A stretch of DNA of 34,660 bases from Planctomycetaceae bacterium (GCA_005773145.1 SXHS01000238.1:1-34660); one strand, 5' to 3'. Positions 1 through 9,221 are shown, numbered from the stretch's first letter. A program made the numbers and translations. Notes: generated by a model not told the origin, from the sequence alone.

Positions 1-1329
1 GAGTCTGACGCTGAGGATGACGAGGACGCGACGGGCGGAGGAGGCCAGGTCGCTGGGATCTTTGTAGATGCGCGAGGCGTGTTGCACGCCCGCACGCAAG
101 TCGATTCCAGCGGTCAGCTGAGTCGGCAACGCATCACGCAGATGCGGGCCGCGTTGGATCCGCGGCTAGCACGTCCGAGCACCCTTCGCAAAGTGTCGCT
201 CAATCGCCTAGAGCGAGCTCTGGCGCGACGCGTGGCCGATGGACGCGGGGCGACGGAAGACATGCGGTACTTGGCCGGCTTAACCCACGTGCAGTACGTC
301 TTTTTCTTCCCGGAGACTCGGGACATTGTGTTGGCGGGGCCTGCGGAGGGGTATGGCCATGACACGTTAGGACATGCCATTGGACTGTGGAGCGGCGCCG
401 CGGTGCTGCATCTGGAGGACCTGGTCGTCGCGCTGCGGGCATTTGCCCCTGGTGAGAAGCCGACACGGGTGATCTCCTGCTCGATTGACCCCACGGCCGA
501 AGGTTTGCAGCGTATGCAGAAGTTCTTAGTCTCCGTGGGGGGGCGCATCACACCGGCAGATGACCAACGGATCGCCGCTGGCCTCCGCGAGTCACTCGGC
601 GCGCAGGTCATCACGCTCAAGGGCATCGCGCCGGGTTCGCACTTTGCCCAGGTGATGGCGCAGGCCGATTACCGCATGAAGTTGATCGGCATTGGCCTGG
701 AGCCACCGCCGGTCCCCATGGTGACCTTTATTGAGAAGGCAAGTCCCGCATCGGTTTCCCGCAACGCGCTCCAACGTTGGTATTTCGAGCCGGATTACGA
801 TTGCGTCAAGGTCAGTGACGACTTCCTGGCGATGGAGTTGGTCGGATCGGGCGTGAAGCTGGTGAGCGAGGACGAACATGTGGGGCAGGGGGGGGCGCGA
901 GTTCGTAGCGGACGCGTGGATCGGGCCAGCAAGGCGTTCGTGACCAGTTTCACACAAAAGTTTGGCGAGATTGCCAAGAAGTCACCGGTTTATGCGGAGT
1001 TGAGAAACGTGATTGGGCTGGCGGTTTCAGCCGCCTTCATTCAGCAGCAGGACTATTACACGCAGGCCGATTGGCGTTTGGGCGTACTTGCGGATGAACG
1101 CCAATTTCCGACGGAGATCTACCCGGCTCCGCGCCAGGTAGAATCGGCCGTCAATGTGGTTTGGAAGGGGCAGACACTGATGACACCGATTGGGGGCGGC
1201 GTGCACATGCAGCCCCTGCAAGCGATCGATAAGGGACGTGTGCAACCGGACGAAAAAGGCCAGTTGAACCAACTTCGTCAGCAGGTGCAACTCAGCGAAC
1301 TGGGGGACGATGTGTGGTGGTGGGACTGA
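1..1329 (+). CDS. DUF1598-like protein, 5' end outside the window
   Basis: The reading frame is open from base 1, through a Gly-rich stretch followed by AGIFVDARGVLHARTQVD, to the stop at 1327-1329, so the start codon lies upstream. The visible 442 codons have no transmembrane segment and end in an acidic, Trp-rich tail (DDVWWWD). The pattern 'GI.VDA.GVL' near the visible start and 'GGGVHMQPLQAI' near the end recall the planctomycete-specific DUF1598 family, whose function is unknown; this is recalled similarity, not a search. The central part (TRVISCSIDPTAEGLQRMQ and the following segment) reads as a folded alpha/beta domain. The gene converges on the histidine kinase with a 95-base gap that shows no clear terminator. 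Internal TTG and ATG codons are possible starts, but the open frame upstream argues against them. Confidence 0.6.
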   Translation, partial: ESDAEDDEDATGGGGQVAGIFVDARGVLHARTQVDSSGQLSRQRITQMRAALDPRLARPSTLRKVSLNRLERALARRVADGRGATEDMRYLAGLTHVQYVFFFPETRDIVLAGPAEGYGHDTLGHAIGLWSGAAVLHLEDLVVALRAFAPGEKPTRVISCSIDPTAEGLQRMQKFLVSVGGRITPADDQRIAAGLRESLGAQVITLKGIAPGSHFAQVMAQADYRMKLIGIGLEPPPVPMVTFIEKASPASVSRNALQRWYFEPDYDCVKVSDDFLAMELVGSGVKLVSEDEHVGQGGARVRSGRVDRASKAFVTSFTQKFGEIAKKSPVYAELRNVIGLAVSAAFIQQQDYYTQADWRLGVLADERQFPTEIYPAPRQVESAVNVVWKGQTLMTPIGGGVHMQPLQAIDKGRVQPDEKGQLNQLRQQVQLSELGDDVWWWD

Positions 1330-1424
1330 TCCCCAATGGACAGGACCACGTAACCATCGTTTACCGCCCAGCCGTAGGCGCCGGCGGTTTCACGCGGAGT
1401 GAAGTACAACCGCTCCGGTTTCGT

Positions 1425-2837
1425 TTACGCAGTCGCTGGTAGCTCCGCCAACCGGAGTCGCACGGTGAACGTGCTGCCCTGGCCAAGCCGGCTCACGAGT
1501 TCGATCTGTCCGCCCATCGATTGCAAGAGATGTTTAACGATGGATAGGCCCAGGCCGGTGCTGCCCAATTCGCGCGATCTCGCCCGGTCGACCCGATAGA
1601 ATCGTTCGAATACCCGTTCTTGATCAGCGGCCGAGATGCCGATTCCCGTATCCACGACCTGAATGACGGCGAGTCCCTCCTCGCACCGGGCCGAAAAGAC
1701 GATGCGTCCGCCGTCGGGTGTGTACTTGATGGCGTTATCCAGCAGATTATCCAAGACCTGGCGTAGTCCTTCTCGATCTGCCAGTACCTGCACCTCGTCC
1801 GGGGGCCGTTCGGCAAATTCTAAATCCAGCTGTTTGGCACGGGCAGCGGTTTGATGGTGTCTCAGGCACTCGGCCATGGCAGCAGTCAAATGGATCGGTG
1901 TGATTTCCAAGGATGACGGGGCGGATTCGATGCGTGCCAAGCTGAGCATGTCCAAGATCAGCTCGTGCAGACGATCGGCCTGCTCTTCGATCCGCATGAT
2001 GAAACGTTGGCTTGTCTCGGGATCATCGATGGCGCCTTCACGCAGGGTTTCTGCGTAGGCCTTGATGGCACTGAGTGGGGTTTTTAACTCATGGGAGACA
2101 TTGGCCACAAATTGTTGGCGCAACTGTTCCAGGCGCCGAAGCTCGGTGATGTCGTGTAGAACCAACAGCACGCCTTCGCAGGGGTCTCCAGGAAGTCGTG
2201 TAGCATGGACTTGCAGAAGGTGCGGCGTGGGCCCCCCCACCTCCATTTCGGAAACTTGACGCCGTTGCTCAACTGCCGCGTCGCGGTCAAGTGTGACGCG
2301 CACGGCTTGTTGTAGGCGATGGGTACGCACGACTTCCAACAAATGGCGACCGACTGCTTGCTGTTGAGTAAAATGCAGCAGGCGGGCAGCTGCCTGGTTC
2401 GCCAGCAGGATGCGTTCGTGCACATCCACGGCCAGAACGCCTTCGGACATGGCATCGATCACGATGGTCAGCCGTTCGAGCGCCTCTCGCGACTGTCGGC
2501 GCTCGTGGCTCCAATCCCGCGCTGCCTTGGCAATCTGTTCCGCGACGTCCTCCCATTCGTCGGGGATTCGCAACGGGCTCAGCTGGGGCCCGCCGGCGGG
2601 CTGCCAATCGGCGGCGACTCCTTGCAGCCGTAGCAACGGTCGACGCATGCGGGAGGCGGCATACCAAGTCATCATGATCGTTCCGGCCAGGAACAAGCCC
2701 GCATGGACCACGAGCCAACGCGTGAGGTGTGTCGACGCTGACGGACTCGCGGCCAGCCACGCGCAACCGATTCCCAAGATTGCGTACCATGCCAGGTACC
2801 GCCAATAGAGTGACCAGACGGTTTGCTTGCGCCACAT
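1425..2837 (-). CDS. phoR: PhoR-type sensor histidine kinase
   Basis: This is a membrane sensor kinase of about 470 residues. Two membrane segments lie near residues 13-31 and 42-61. They are followed by a linker with coiled-coil character, a PAS domain (about 124-234), a HisKA domain with the phospho-acceptor His249 in NVSHELKTPLSAIK, and an HATPase domain with an N box (DNLLDNAIKYTPDGG), a G1 box (DTGIGI) and a G2 box (GSTGLGLSIVK). The order TM-PAS-HisKA-HATPase is that of PhoR, the phosphate-starvation sensor. No response regulator gene is visible beside it, so the phosphate role is inferred. The ATG at 2837 is chosen because AAGGA lies just upstream and because longer starts (to 2900) would run into the glycerate kinase stop at 2858. 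The 20-base gap to that gene suggests co-transcription. The true signal could be something other than phosphate. Confidence 0.85.
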   Translation of the reverse strand: MWRKQTVWSLYWRYLAWYAILGIGCAWLAASPSASTHLTRWLVVHAGLFLAGTIMMTWYAASRMRRPLLRLQGVAADWQPAGGPQLSPLRIPDEWEDVAEQIAKAARDWSHERRQSREALERLTIVIDAMSEGVLAVDVHERILLANQAAARLLHFTQQQAVGRHLLEVVRTHRLQQAVRVTLDRDAAVEQRRQVSEMEVGGPTPHLLQVHATRLPGDPCEGVLLVLHDITELRRLEQLRQQFVANVSHELKTPLSAIKAYAETLREGAIDDPETSQRFIMRIEEQADRLHELILDMLSLARIESAPSSLEITPIHLTAAMAECLRHHQTAARAKQLDLEFAERPPDEVQVLADREGLRQVLDNLLDNAIKYTPDGGRIVFSARCEEGLAVIQVVDTGIGISAADQERVFERFYRVDRARSRELGSTGLGLSIVKHLLQSMGGQIELVSRLGQGSTFTVRLRLAELPATA

Positions 2838-2857
2838 ACGGAAGTCCTTCCATAAGG

Positions 2858-4255
2858 TTATGGCTGGGGACGGCGAACCAGCACCACGCGCAGATCGCAA
2901 ACATTGGTATGCGTGGGGCCGGTTTGCAGCAGTCCATCAACCTGTTGGAAGAAGGAATAGGCATCGTTACGGCGCAGGTAATCGGCTGGATCGAGTCCCC
3001 GCTGTCGGGCGGCACTTATGACTTCCGCTGTCAGGATGGCGCCGGCTGCATCTGTAGGCCCGTCCTCGCCGTCGCTGCCTCCGGACAGGAGTACCAACGA
3101 GGGACCGTGGGAGTTATCAAGGGCCGCAAGTTGTGGTTCGGTCCACAGTTCGGCCAGGGCGGCCAGCACGAGCTGCTGGTTGCGCCCCCCTTTCCCGCGT
3201 TGTTGCGCTTCGATCAGCTGCACAGTGGGCTCACCTCCGCTGATCAAGCAATCGGGGCCTGGGTTCGCCAGCATATGACGGGCCATTTGCAGCAGATGTC
3301 GTCCGGATTGCTCCGCCGTTCCCTCGGACGGAGTCCCCCCCAGCATCACATGCGAATAGCCGCGCCGTTCGGCCTCCTGTCCCGCTCCGTCCACGGCCGT
3401 GGCGGTGTTGCCCACGATCACATGCGTGCCGTGGCTGCTCGCGCGGCGCGTCACGGCCGGGGCCGGATCGCGAGTCGCCCGTTGCAAATGAGCCAGAACG
3501 TTGGGAGCGATACCTGCCGAGTCGGCGCCAAACTCACGCAAGATCCGCAGGGCCTGTTGTGGGTCCGGTGGTACATCGACGGTTGGGCCCGAAGCGATCA
3601 TGTCCAAGGGGTCCCCCAAGACATCGGAGATAATGAATGTGATCAGGTGGCCGGCTCGACAAGCGCGAGCCAAACCGCCCCCTTTGATGCGGCTAATGGC
3701 CTTGCGCACGGTGTTCAATTGGCGAATGTCGGCACCGGCTGCACTGAGAAATCGAGTCAGCGCCACCTTGTCTTCAAGCGTTACGCCGGGCACTGGAGCG
3801 GGGAGTAGCGCAGAGCCCCCCCCGGAGATCAGGCACAGGCAAACGTCCTGTGCCGACAATCCCGCCACCATCTGCAACATGTGCTCCGATCCGTGAATGC
3901 CCTCGGCCGTTGGTTCGTTGCAGCCTGCCGGCCGAGCCGGATGCAGATGAATTCGCCGCAAGGGCCGTAGACAATCGGCCGGAACATTCACCCATCCCGA
4001 TAGTTGCTTCTCTTGAAGCAGTGATTCACCGAGGGCCTGCTCAACGCCGGACGCCATGCTGGCCCCGGCCTTGCCAGCTCCCACCACCACCACGCGTCGC
4101 ACCTGATCGAGTCGCAGTCGCTGGTCGCCGAGGCGCAGCCAAGGACCCTCCACGGCCAAATGAGTGCGAACAAGCCGCTCCCCGCCTACCGCCTCCAATC
4201 CCGCGCGCCAAATCGCCTCAGCATCGTCTCGTAATTCAGCCGTTGATCGTTCCAT
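2858..4255 (-). CDS. Glycerate 2-kinase (MOFRL family)
   Basis: The predicted protein has 465 residues and belongs to the DUF4147/MOFRL glycerate kinases, which phosphorylate D-glycerate with ATP to 2-phosphoglycerate. Supporting motifs are VVVVGAGKAGASMA near the N-terminus, the glycine-rich CLISGGGSALLPAP, LNTVRKAISRIKGGGLA, and FIISDVLGDPLDMIASGPT. The C-terminal MOFRL part contains VLLSGGSDGEDGPTDAAGA and a late NDAYSFF. All main family signatures are present and the length is normal. The ATG at 4255 (MERSTAELRDD) is preferred to the ORF start at 4312 because the family begins close to this point; the ribosome site is weak. It lies just upstream of the histidine kinase on the same strand and is divergent from transketolase across about 220 bases. 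The enzyme links glyoxylate, serine or tartronate metabolism to glycolysis; which route feeds it here cannot be seen. Confidence 0.88.
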   Translation of the reverse strand: MERSTAELRDDAEAIWRAGLEAVGGERLVRTHLAVEGPWLRLGDQRLRLDQVRRVVVVGAGKAGASMASGVEQALGESLLQEKQLSGWVNVPADCLRPLRRIHLHPARPAGCNEPTAEGIHGSEHMLQMVAGLSAQDVCLCLISGGGSALLPAPVPGVTLEDKVALTRFLSAAGADIRQLNTVRKAISRIKGGGLARACRAGHLITFIISDVLGDPLDMIASGPTVDVPPDPQQALRILREFGADSAGIAPNVLAHLQRATRDPAPAVTRRASSHGTHVIVGNTATAVDGAGQEAERRGYSHVMLGGTPSEGTAEQSGRHLLQMARHMLANPGPDCLISGGEPTVQLIEAQQRGKGGRNQQLVLAALAELWTEPQLAALDNSHGPSLVLLSGGSDGEDGPTDAAGAILTAEVISAARQRGLDPADYLRRNDAYSFFQQVDGLLQTGPTHTNVCDLRVVLVRRPQP

Positions 4256-4328
4256 GGTCTGGTATTGTAACGCGTTCGAGCCGCCGACCCAACATCTCAG
4301 CCGCGAATCCACATGCTAGGGACGATCA

Positions 4329-4358
4329 TTGACGGGGGCGACTGGCATTCAGTAGAGT
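4329..4358 (+). promoter_or_regulatory. Candidate promoter for transketolase
   Basis: TTGACG (4329-4334) and TAGAGT (4353-4358) are separated by 18 bases in the divergent region before tkt. The fit to a sigma-70 promoter is moderate. A 5' leader of about 110 bases would result. Confidence 0.3.
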
Positions 4359-4477
4359 GGGGGGGCCTGTGGCTGGCACATGGCACTCAGTGAGGACCGA
4401 AAGGTCGTCGTTCAATCGGCATTGGCACCCGGTTGGGATCATGCACACGGAACGTTAGACAAAGGGCAGGAAAGTCC

Positions 4478-6559
4478 ATGACCGATACCACTGGCATTGC
4501 GGACGTCGATCGGCTGGCCATTGATACCATTCGTACGCTGGCCATGGATGCGGTCCAACAGGCCAACAGTGGGCACCCGGGAACGCCCATGGCCCTGGCC
4601 CCAGTGACGTACGTCCTGTGGAACGAATTCCTAAAATACGATCCCACTCGCCCTCAGTGGCCGGTGCGCGACCGATTTGTCTTGTCATGCGGACACGCCT
4701 CGATGTTGCTCTACGCCATGCTGCATCTGGCGGGCGTGCGAAAGACGAAGCGGCAACCGAATGGAACGATCGTGGCCACGGACGAATGGGCCATTGGCGG
4801 GGAGGACCTGCGCAACTTTCGCCAGTTTGGCAGTCCTTGCGCCGGACATCCGGAATATGGTTATGCAGCTGGCATCGAGACCACCACAGGGCCGTTGGGG
4901 CAGGGCATTGGCAATTCGGTGGGGATGGCGATCGCGGCTCAATGGTTTGCGGCCCGCTACGGCCGTCCTGGCTTCGAGGACCTCTTTGCCTCGCGGGTCT
5001 ACGCGCTATGCAGCGACGGCGACATCATGGAAGGAGTTGGCTGTGAGGCCGCATCGTTGGCCGGCCATCTGAAGTTGGGCAATCTCTGTTGGATTTATGA
5101 CGATAATCGCATCACGATCGAGGGTAAGACGGAGTTGGCGTTTAGCGAAGATGTGGCGCGACGATTTCAAGGTCAGGGTTGGCACGTGCTGAGTGTCGAG
5201 GATGCCAATGACTTGACCGCAATACGCCAGGCTTTGACGCAGGCGTCGGGTCAGCAGTCCCAACCCACACTGATTGTGCTGCGCAGTGTGATTGCCTGGG
5301 GCTCCCCTGGCAAGGCAAATACGCACGGAGCCCACGGCTCACCACTGGGTGAGGACGAGGTGCGCCGCACGAAGCAAGTGTACGGGTGGCCGGAAGATGA
5401 GCACTTTCGGGTGCCGGAGGATGCGCGGCGGCATGTGGCCGAGACGTTGGGGGCGCGCGGCAAGTCGGCACGTCAGGCTTGGGATGTTCGTTATTCCCAG
5501 TATCAGCAGAAATTTCCGGATGCAGCCGCCGAGTTCCAAAGCGCGATCCACCATCAGTTACCCGCCGATTGGGAAACAGCGATTCCCACTTTCACCACGA
5601 AGGATCACCTGGCCACTCGCGTTTCCTCGGGCAAGGTCCTGAACGCCATCGGCAAGCGGCTTCCCTGGCTGGTGGGCGGGGCCGCCGATTTGGCCCCATC
5701 GACGAAGACTCTACTTGAGTTTGAGGGGGCGGGGCAGTTTTCCGCCGCGCAGCGCGGTGGCCGCAATTTGCATTTCGGCATTCGCGAACATGCCATGGCC
5801 TCGGCCGCCAACGGCATGTCACTCAGCGGACTCCGTCCCTATGTGGCCACATTCTTCGTGTTCAGCGACTATCTGCGTCCGGCGCTGCGACTCAGCGCTT
5901 TAATGCACCAACCGGTTTTGTACATCTTGACCCACGACTCGATCGGTCTGGGTGAGGACGGACCGACGCATCAACCGGTGGAGCAATTGGCCGCCTGCCG
6001 CGCCATCCCGGGATTGGTTGTGCTGCGGCCGGCCGATGCCAATGAGGTTGCCGAGTCCTATCGAGTGGCCATCCAGGGTTCCGATCGACCGGTGGCCCTG
6101 GTGCTAACACGCCAGGACGTTCCCACCTTCTGTCGGCAACGGTTTGCGCCGGCGACCGGGCTGGCACGAGGTGCCTATGTGATGGCCGAAGCGGGGAATG
6201 ACGTGCCCCAGGTCATCTTGATCGGAACGGGGAGTGAATTGCATTTGTGCGCCGAGGCTTACGATCGCTTGGTAGCGGCTGGTATTCGTGCCCGGTTGGT
6301 GAGTATGCCATCCTGGGAACTGTTTGAACAACAGGATGTGGCCTACCGGGAATCCGTGTTGCCGTCCCGTGTGACCGCACGCATTGCTGTGGAGGCGGGC
6401 ATACGCCAGGGGTGGGATCGGTATTTGGGGCCCCGTGGTCGGTTTCTAGGCATGGAGGGGTTTGGCTTGTCTGCCCCATATGAAGAACTCTACGCGCATT
6501 TCGGCCTGACGGTCGATCAAATCCATGCCACGGCGCTTGATCTCGTGGCCGACTCGTGA
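4478..6559 (+). CDS. tkt: Transketolase
   Basis: The 694-residue protein is a full-length thiamine-diphosphate transketolase, which moves two-carbon units between sugar phosphates in the pentose phosphate pathway. Visible signatures are the N-terminal NSGHPGTPMALAP, the ThDP/metal segment CSDGDIMEGVGCEAASLAGH followed by IYDDNRITIEG, the second-domain GGAADLAPSTKTLLEF, the catalytic-glutamate segment HFGIREHAMASAANG, and the His/Asp loop ILTHDSIGLGEDGPTHQP. The length and domain order (PP, Pyr, C-terminal) are normal and no key residue is missing. The ATG at 4478 is chosen because AGGAAAG sits a few bases upstream; the upstream TTG at 4433 would add 15 non-conserved residues. It converges on enzyme I, with stops only about 16 bases apart. 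Confidence 0.96.
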   Translation: MTDTTGIADVDRLAIDTIRTLAMDAVQQANSGHPGTPMALAPVTYVLWNEFLKYDPTRPQWPVRDRFVLSCGHASMLLYAMLHLAGVRKTKRQPNGTIVATDEWAIGGEDLRNFRQFGSPCAGHPEYGYAAGIETTTGPLGQGIGNSVGMAIAAQWFAARYGRPGFEDLFASRVYALCSDGDIMEGVGCEAASLAGHLKLGNLCWIYDDNRITIEGKTELAFSEDVARRFQGQGWHVLSVEDANDLTAIRQALTQASGQQSQPTLIVLRSVIAWGSPGKANTHGAHGSPLGEDEVRRTKQVYGWPEDEHFRVPEDARRHVAETLGARGKSARQAWDVRYSQYQQKFPDAAAEFQSAIHHQLPADWETAIPTFTTKDHLATRVSSGKVLNAIGKRLPWLVGGAADLAPSTKTLLEFEGAGQFSAAQRGGRNLHFGIREHAMASAANGMSLSGLRPYVATFFVFSDYLRPALRLSALMHQPVLYILTHDSIGLGEDGPTHQPVEQLAACRAIPGLVVLRPADANEVAESYRVAIQGSDRPVALVLTRQDVPTFCRQRFAPATGLARGAYVMAEAGNDVPQVILIGTGSELHLCAEAYDRLVAAGIRARLVSMPSWELFEQQDVAYRESVLPSRVTARIAVEAGIRQGWDRYLGPRGRFLGMEGFGLSAPYEELYAHFGLTVDQIHATALDLVADS

Positions 6560-6579
6560 TCATTCCCACTCGTGATCAT
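6552..6579. repeat. 12-bp direct repeat spanning two convergent stop codons
   Basis: ACTCGTGATCAT occurs at 6552-6563 and again at 6568-6579, four bases apart. The first copy contains the transketolase stop and the second, read on the minus strand, contains the enzyme I stop. It looks like a small local duplication. Confidence 0.75.
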
Positions 6580-8339
6580 GCCGTGTCTAAGAGAGCCAGG
6601 TCGGGGGCCAGGCGCTGGATCTGCGACGTCATGAAGCGTTTGATCTGCGTCGCGGTCTTGAACTCCAGGGCACGCTCCAACAGCCGTTCGGCCGTGCGTC
6701 GGTCGATCTTCTTGGCCAATTCCTTGATGGTGGGTATGAAAGCCGGGCTCATACTAAACCGCCTCAGCCCCATGCCCAACAACAGGGCAAATGACCGTGG
6801 TTGTCCAGCCATTTCGCCGCACAATGTCACGGGGATGTTGGCTCGATTACACGATCGAATGACTTGCGTTAACACGCGTAGCACAGGTGGACTGAGCGGC
6901 TCGCACAAGTGGCTAACCTTGGGGTTATCTCGATCGGCGGCCATCAGATATTGAACCAGGTCATTAGACCCGATGGATACGAAGTCGACCAAATCGAGCA
7001 TATAGTCGATCATTACGGCGGCGGCGGGAACTTCGAGCATCATGCCGACGGGGACTTGGCCGAAGGGTTTCCCCTCGTGGCGCAGTTGTTCGCATGTGCG
7101 GCGGACGATGCCCCGCAGACGGCGCATTTCTTCCAACGTGGTGATCATGGGGAACAAAATGCGCACTTTACCCCCCAATTTTTCCGCATGGGCCGCAGCT
7201 TGTAGGATCGCTCGAACCTGCACGGCGAAAAATTCGGGATGTTCAAACGATAAGCGAATGCTCCGCCAGCCCATGAAGGGGTTGGCCTCTTGATGGGTGT
7301 GTCCCAAGTAGGGGACCGTCTTGTCGCCACCGATATCCAGCGTTCGAATCGTGACCGATTGACCGGGGCTGGCCTCCACAATTTGCCGGTAGACCTCCAG
7401 TTGCTGGCCTTCGTCAGGGACGTCGGGATGCGTGAGATAGAGATATTCCGTGCGATACAGTCCCACGCACGACGCGCCCATGGCCTTGGCGGCGTCCGTG
7501 TCGCGTAAATCGTTGATATTCGCGCCTAGCTCCAGTGGAATCCCTTCGGAGGTACGTGCCGGTTGATCTCGATTCTCGGCCAAGTGGTCCTTGAGGTTGA
7601 AAAACTCTCGCTCGAGCTTGCGGTAGGCGGCAACCGTTTCGGCATTGGGATTGATGAGCACCAGGCCTTCGCGGCCATCCACCACCAGGGTATCCCCCGT
7701 CTTGACGTGGCGTAGGAGGCCGCTGATACCGGAGACAGCCGGAATGCCGCGGCTGCGAGCGATGATCGCCGCGTGGCTGGTTTGGCTGCCGGATTGCGTT
7801 ACGATCCCTTGTACGTCGATCTGTCCCAATGCCACGGCCTGCGAGGGGAGGAGTTCGTCGGCCGCGATGATCAGCGGCCCGTCTAGTGGGGTGGCCTGGG
7901 GTTGAAGGACGTCGGACAGCCGCACCCCAAGTCGCTCCACCACGTCCCGCAGGTCCGCCACTCGCTCTCGCAGGTACTCGTCCTTCATGCGAGCGAACTG
8001 GGACTGATATTCGTTGAGGAGCCGATGGAGCGCTGCTCCGGCTGTCATCCGGTCGTCGACAATCCAATCCCGGATTTTTTTGCGGAAGGCCACATCGCGG
8101 AGTATCGATTCGTGGACCCCAAAAATGGCCGCTTCCTCATGCCCCACCTGCCGCTCCACCTTGGTGCGCAGCGCCCGCAGGTCGATCGCCGCCTGGTCGC
8201 AGGCGGCCTCGTATTTGGCCAGTTCGGCTGTGACCTCGCTGTCCCGAAGCCGTTTGGTTTCCGGATTCACGAACACTTCGTGGATGCAATAAGCCGTTCC
8301 GACCGCGACTCCAGGGGATACAGGGATGCCACGGCGCAT
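6576..8339 (-). CDS. ptsI: Phosphoenolpyruvate-protein phosphotransferase (PTS enzyme I)
   Basis: This 587-residue cytoplasmic enzyme takes phosphate from phosphoenolpyruvate onto a histidine and passes it to HPr. The phosphohistidine domain has GSQTSHAAIIARSRGIPAVSG-type sequence with the acceptor at His189. The TIM-barrel PEP domain shows LYRTEYL (Arg296), IRTLDIGGDKTVPYL (Arg332), GMMLEVPAA, SIGSNDLVQYLMAADRDNP and the catalytic LCGEMAG (Cys507). There is no N-terminal GAF domain, so this is the general EI form, although databases often label such proteins ptsP. The ATG at 8339 begins the family-typical MRRGIPVSPGVAVG; upstream codons to 8453 are not conserved. No HPr or EII gene is in the window, so the phosphate acceptor is unknown. 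In organisms with few sugar permeases the role may be regulatory. Confidence 0.95.
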   Translation of the reverse strand: MRRGIPVSPGVAVGTAYCIHEVFVNPETKRLRDSEVTAELAKYEAACDQAAIDLRALRTKVERQVGHEEAAIFGVHESILRDVAFRKKIRDWIVDDRMTAGAALHRLLNEYQSQFARMKDEYLRERVADLRDVVERLGVRLSDVLQPQATPLDGPLIIAADELLPSQAVALGQIDVQGIVTQSGSQTSHAAIIARSRGIPAVSGISGLLRHVKTGDTLVVDGREGLVLINPNAETVAAYRKLEREFFNLKDHLAENRDQPARTSEGIPLELGANINDLRDTDAAKAMGASCVGLYRTEYLYLTHPDVPDEGQQLEVYRQIVEASPGQSVTIRTLDIGGDKTVPYLGHTHQEANPFMGWRSIRLSFEHPEFFAVQVRAILQAAAHAEKLGGKVRILFPMITTLEEMRRLRGIVRRTCEQLRHEGKPFGQVPVGMMLEVPAAAVMIDYMLDLVDFVSIGSNDLVQYLMAADRDNPKVSHLCEPLSPPVLRVLTQVIRSCNRANIPVTLCGEMAGQPRSFALLLGMGLRRFSMSPAFIPTIKELAKKIDRRTAERLLERALEFKTATQIKRFMTSQIQRLAPDLALLDTA

Positions 8340-8435
8340 CACGGCAGTGTACCATGCGGCCGTGTGGGGACAACCGGTCGCCCCGACGGGCTGGGACGAC
8401 CGAGAAACCACATTGCGACAGCCCCAGAACCACGG

Positions 8436-8464
8436 TTGAGGGGTGGGCGGCAAGTCGTTATACT
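8436..8464 (+). promoter_or_regulatory. Likely promoter of the FabZ-ACP-FabZ-FabF cluster
   Basis: TTGAGG (8436-8441) and TATACT (8459-8464) are separated by 17 bases, the optimal sigma-70 spacing, about 70 bases before the first gene of the cluster. It lies between divergent enzyme I and the acyl cluster. No regulator site was recognised. Confidence 0.5.
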
Positions 8465-8533
8465 GTGCCCTTTTACCCCCGGCCGCATCGAGCCGCTAGG
8501 GGGGCCTGGGTTGGACCGACAGGGTCTTGGTTC

Positions 8534-9028
8534 ATGCGATTCACGTTACTTGATCGAATTGTTTCCCTGCGGCCGGGTGCCAGCATCGACGCGGTAAAAG
8601 GCTTGTCGTTGGCCGAAGAATACCTCAAGGATCACTTTCCATTATTTCCGGTGATGCCGGGCGTGCTGATGCTGGAGGCCATGTACCAGGCGAGTGCTTG
8701 GCTGTTGCGGGAAACGGATGACTTTGCCTACAGTCTGGTGACGTTGAAAGAGGCAAAAAATGTCAAGTATGCCGATTTTGTTGAGCCGGGCGAGGTCTTG
8801 CACCTGACGGCTGAGATCCAGAAGCGGGATGGGCGTCTGACTTGGTTTAAGGCACAAGGAACGGTAGATGGGCAGGTGGCGGTCAGCGCACGACTGGTTT
8901 TGGATCAGTGCAATTTGGCGGACGGCAATCCGGCCTTGCGATCGCAGGACTTGTACTTGATACGTCGGCTGCGCGAAGAATACGATTTGCTCAATCATAG
9001 TTGCATCAAGATGGGCTCCGTTACTTAG
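8534..9028 (+). CDS. FabZ-like hot dog dehydratase, catalytic His and Glu present
   Basis: The 164-residue protein belongs to the FabA/FabZ 3-hydroxyacyl-ACP dehydratase group, which removes water from ACP-bound 3-hydroxyacyl chains. The active-site segment reads KDHFPLFPVMPGVLMLEAMYQ in part, with His34 and Glu48 spaced by 14 residues as in FabZ. The GHFPG signature is altered to DHFPL. About 20 extra C-terminal residues follow the hot dog fold. The ATG at 8534 is chosen because MRFTLLDRI starts the fold; upstream codons in the same frame lie in the promoter region. It is the first gene of a four-gene cluster with an ACP, a second FabZ-like protein and a KAS II. It could be a dehydratase or a thioesterase-like hot dog protein; the retained dyad favours dehydration. 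Confidence 0.82.
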   Translation: MRFTLLDRIVSLRPGASIDAVKGLSLAEEYLKDHFPLFPVMPGVLMLEAMYQASAWLLRETDDFAYSLVTLKEAKNVKYADFVEPGEVLHLTAEIQKRDGRLTWFKAQGTVDGQVAVSARLVLDQCNLADGNPALRSQDLYLIRRLREEYDLLNHSCIKMGSVT

Positions 9029-9125
9029 TCTGGGATTCTTAGTCGGGGCTCCGCTGGATCCGGTTGACATGGTAGACCCGTTCAGCCAAGGGTATCGTTT
9101 GGATTCATAGGATTGCATGGACGAT

Positions 9126-9160
9126 GGGTTGGGTGTTGGGATGTGTTGGGCATGAATGGG
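9126..9160 (+). other. Possible G-quadruplex in the leader of the ACP gene
   Basis: Five GGG runs lie at 9126, 9131, 9138, 9148 and 9158, separated by loops of 2, 4, 7 and 7 bases, on the sense strand between the first FabZ-like gene and the ACP start. The pattern meets the usual G3 with N1-7 rule. Folding in the cell is not shown. Confidence 0.3.
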
Positions 9161-9221
9161 ACGGTGCTGGCAAGTCATTGCCGGTCATTTGCATTACTCA
9201 CGTAAACGGAGGTTGGATCAG

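Noticed and set aside
2729..3808. Plus-strand 359-codon frame
   Set aside because: It lies wholly opposite the glycerate 2-kinase and phoR, which have clear family motifs, and its own product shows no domain.
9064..9098. TTGACA plus TATCGT as an ACP promoter
   Set aside because: The spacer is 23 bases, too long for a sigma-70 promoter.
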